Part shown: positions 5,848 through 5,991 of the stretch, in pieces
Position numbering within the stretch: the stretch's first letter is position 1
Layout: the number at the start of each line of letters is the position of its first letter
NCBI GenBank assembly: GCA_029013165.1
Contig: JAQXMV010000071.1
Location: 1 to 5,991, forward strand
Length of the DNA: 5,991 bases
DNA from: Oscillospiraceae bacterium
Lineage (GTDB): Bacteria > Bacillota > Clostridia > Oscillospirales > Acutalibacteraceae
Direction of reading: 5' to 3'
Program-made: the position numbers and the translations under genes
The notes under the pieces: generated by a model
Told to the model about the DNA's origin: nothing
Databases searched by the model: none
Seen by the model: the letters and a program-made list of their open reading frames with translations, nothing else

Positions 5848-5991
5848 GAGACTGCCGAGAAATGATGGCCGATGCCGTTTTCTTCGAGCGACAGGCGTTA
5901 GGGTGACACATACAAAACCTAAACCGCCTGAAAGAGCGAATTTTCGCGTCTTTTCGGTGCTTCGGACTGGAAAGACGCGCGTCTGTCGGCG
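5844..5991. repeat. Second intergenic repeat, cut by the window edge; no gene recognised
   Basis: It begins with gctggagactgccgagaaa (5844-5862), identical to 1784-1802. The rest differs from the element after htpG but is also rich in stems. caggcg and ttagg (5892-5902) pair with cctaa and cgcctg (5918-5930), with a two-base bulge. cgcgtcttt (5945-5953) pairs with aaagacgcg (5971-5979), and five further inner pairs (two G-T) leave a seven-base loop. gacgcgcgtc at 5974-5983 is self-complementary. The far end is not visible. No convincing coding region or RNA family is recognised. Whether it is the same family as the first element with a diverged interior, or only shares its end, cannot be settled here. 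Confidence 0.5.

Noticed and set aside
5719..5991. A minus-strand frame open from the right edge for 90 codons, ending in TAA at 5719-5721
   Set aside because: It runs straight through both palindromes, the repeat and the candidate promoter. Its product is Arg/Ser-rich with no domain or internal start preceded by a ribosome-binding site. The 19-base segment shared with the htpG-side repeat falls in a different minus-strand reading phase relative to open frames there. It could be the tail of a gene beyond the edge, but it looks like a by-product of the repeats.
1..5991. A novel defence, biosynthetic or mobile system in the coding genes
   Set aside because: The four genes belong to familiar families (HtpG, GerA/SpoVAF, YlmH, BspA-like repeat protein) with no nuclease, toxin, transposase or biosynthetic signature. 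The unusual content is confined to the intergenic repeats.

Overview
The window looks like chromosomal DNA from a spore-forming, low-to-mid GC Firmicute, most likely a gut Clostridia / Oscillospirales-type organism. The reasons are a GerA/SpoVAF-family spore germination protein behind a sigma-G-like promoter, purine-rich Shine-Dalgarno sites, a Firmicutes-type YlmH S4 protein, and a secreted BspA-like leucine-rich repeat protein with a Cys/His-rich C-terminus of a style I associate (from memory) with Ruminococcaceae-like gut bacteria. This placement is inference; no rRNA or other decisive marker is present.

Layout. 1-1770 (+): the chaperone htpG, missing about the first 39 codons at the left edge. 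1771-1949: intergenic DNA holding a roughly 150-bp element of nested inverted repeats, then a stem-loop with a T-run that probably terminates htpG. 1950-3389 (-): SpoVAF-like spore germination membrane protein, convergent with htpG. 3390-3487: short spacer carrying a sigma-G-like promoter. 3488-4267 (-): ylmH, an S4-domain RNA-binding protein. 4268-4328: leader with a strong intrinsic terminator set against the ylmH ribosome-binding site. 4329-5693 (-): secreted leucine-rich repeat protein. 5694-5991: non-coding, with a candidate vegetative promoter, two back-to-back perfect palindromes and the start of a second intergenic repeat sharing 19 identical bases with the one after htpG.

The three minus-strand genes are co-oriented but do not look like one pathway: a surface protein, a translation quality-control factor and a spore germination protein, each with its own candidate promoter. 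The germination gene is probably expressed separately, in the forespore. I see no defence system, CRISPR array, insertion sequence, tRNA or rRNA. The most notable signals are the sigma-G-type promoter, the dispersed intergenic repeat family (a 15-base motif in five copies), the stop codon lying in a terminator loop, the terminator adjoining the ylmH Shine-Dalgarno site, and the Cys/His C-terminal module of the surface protein.
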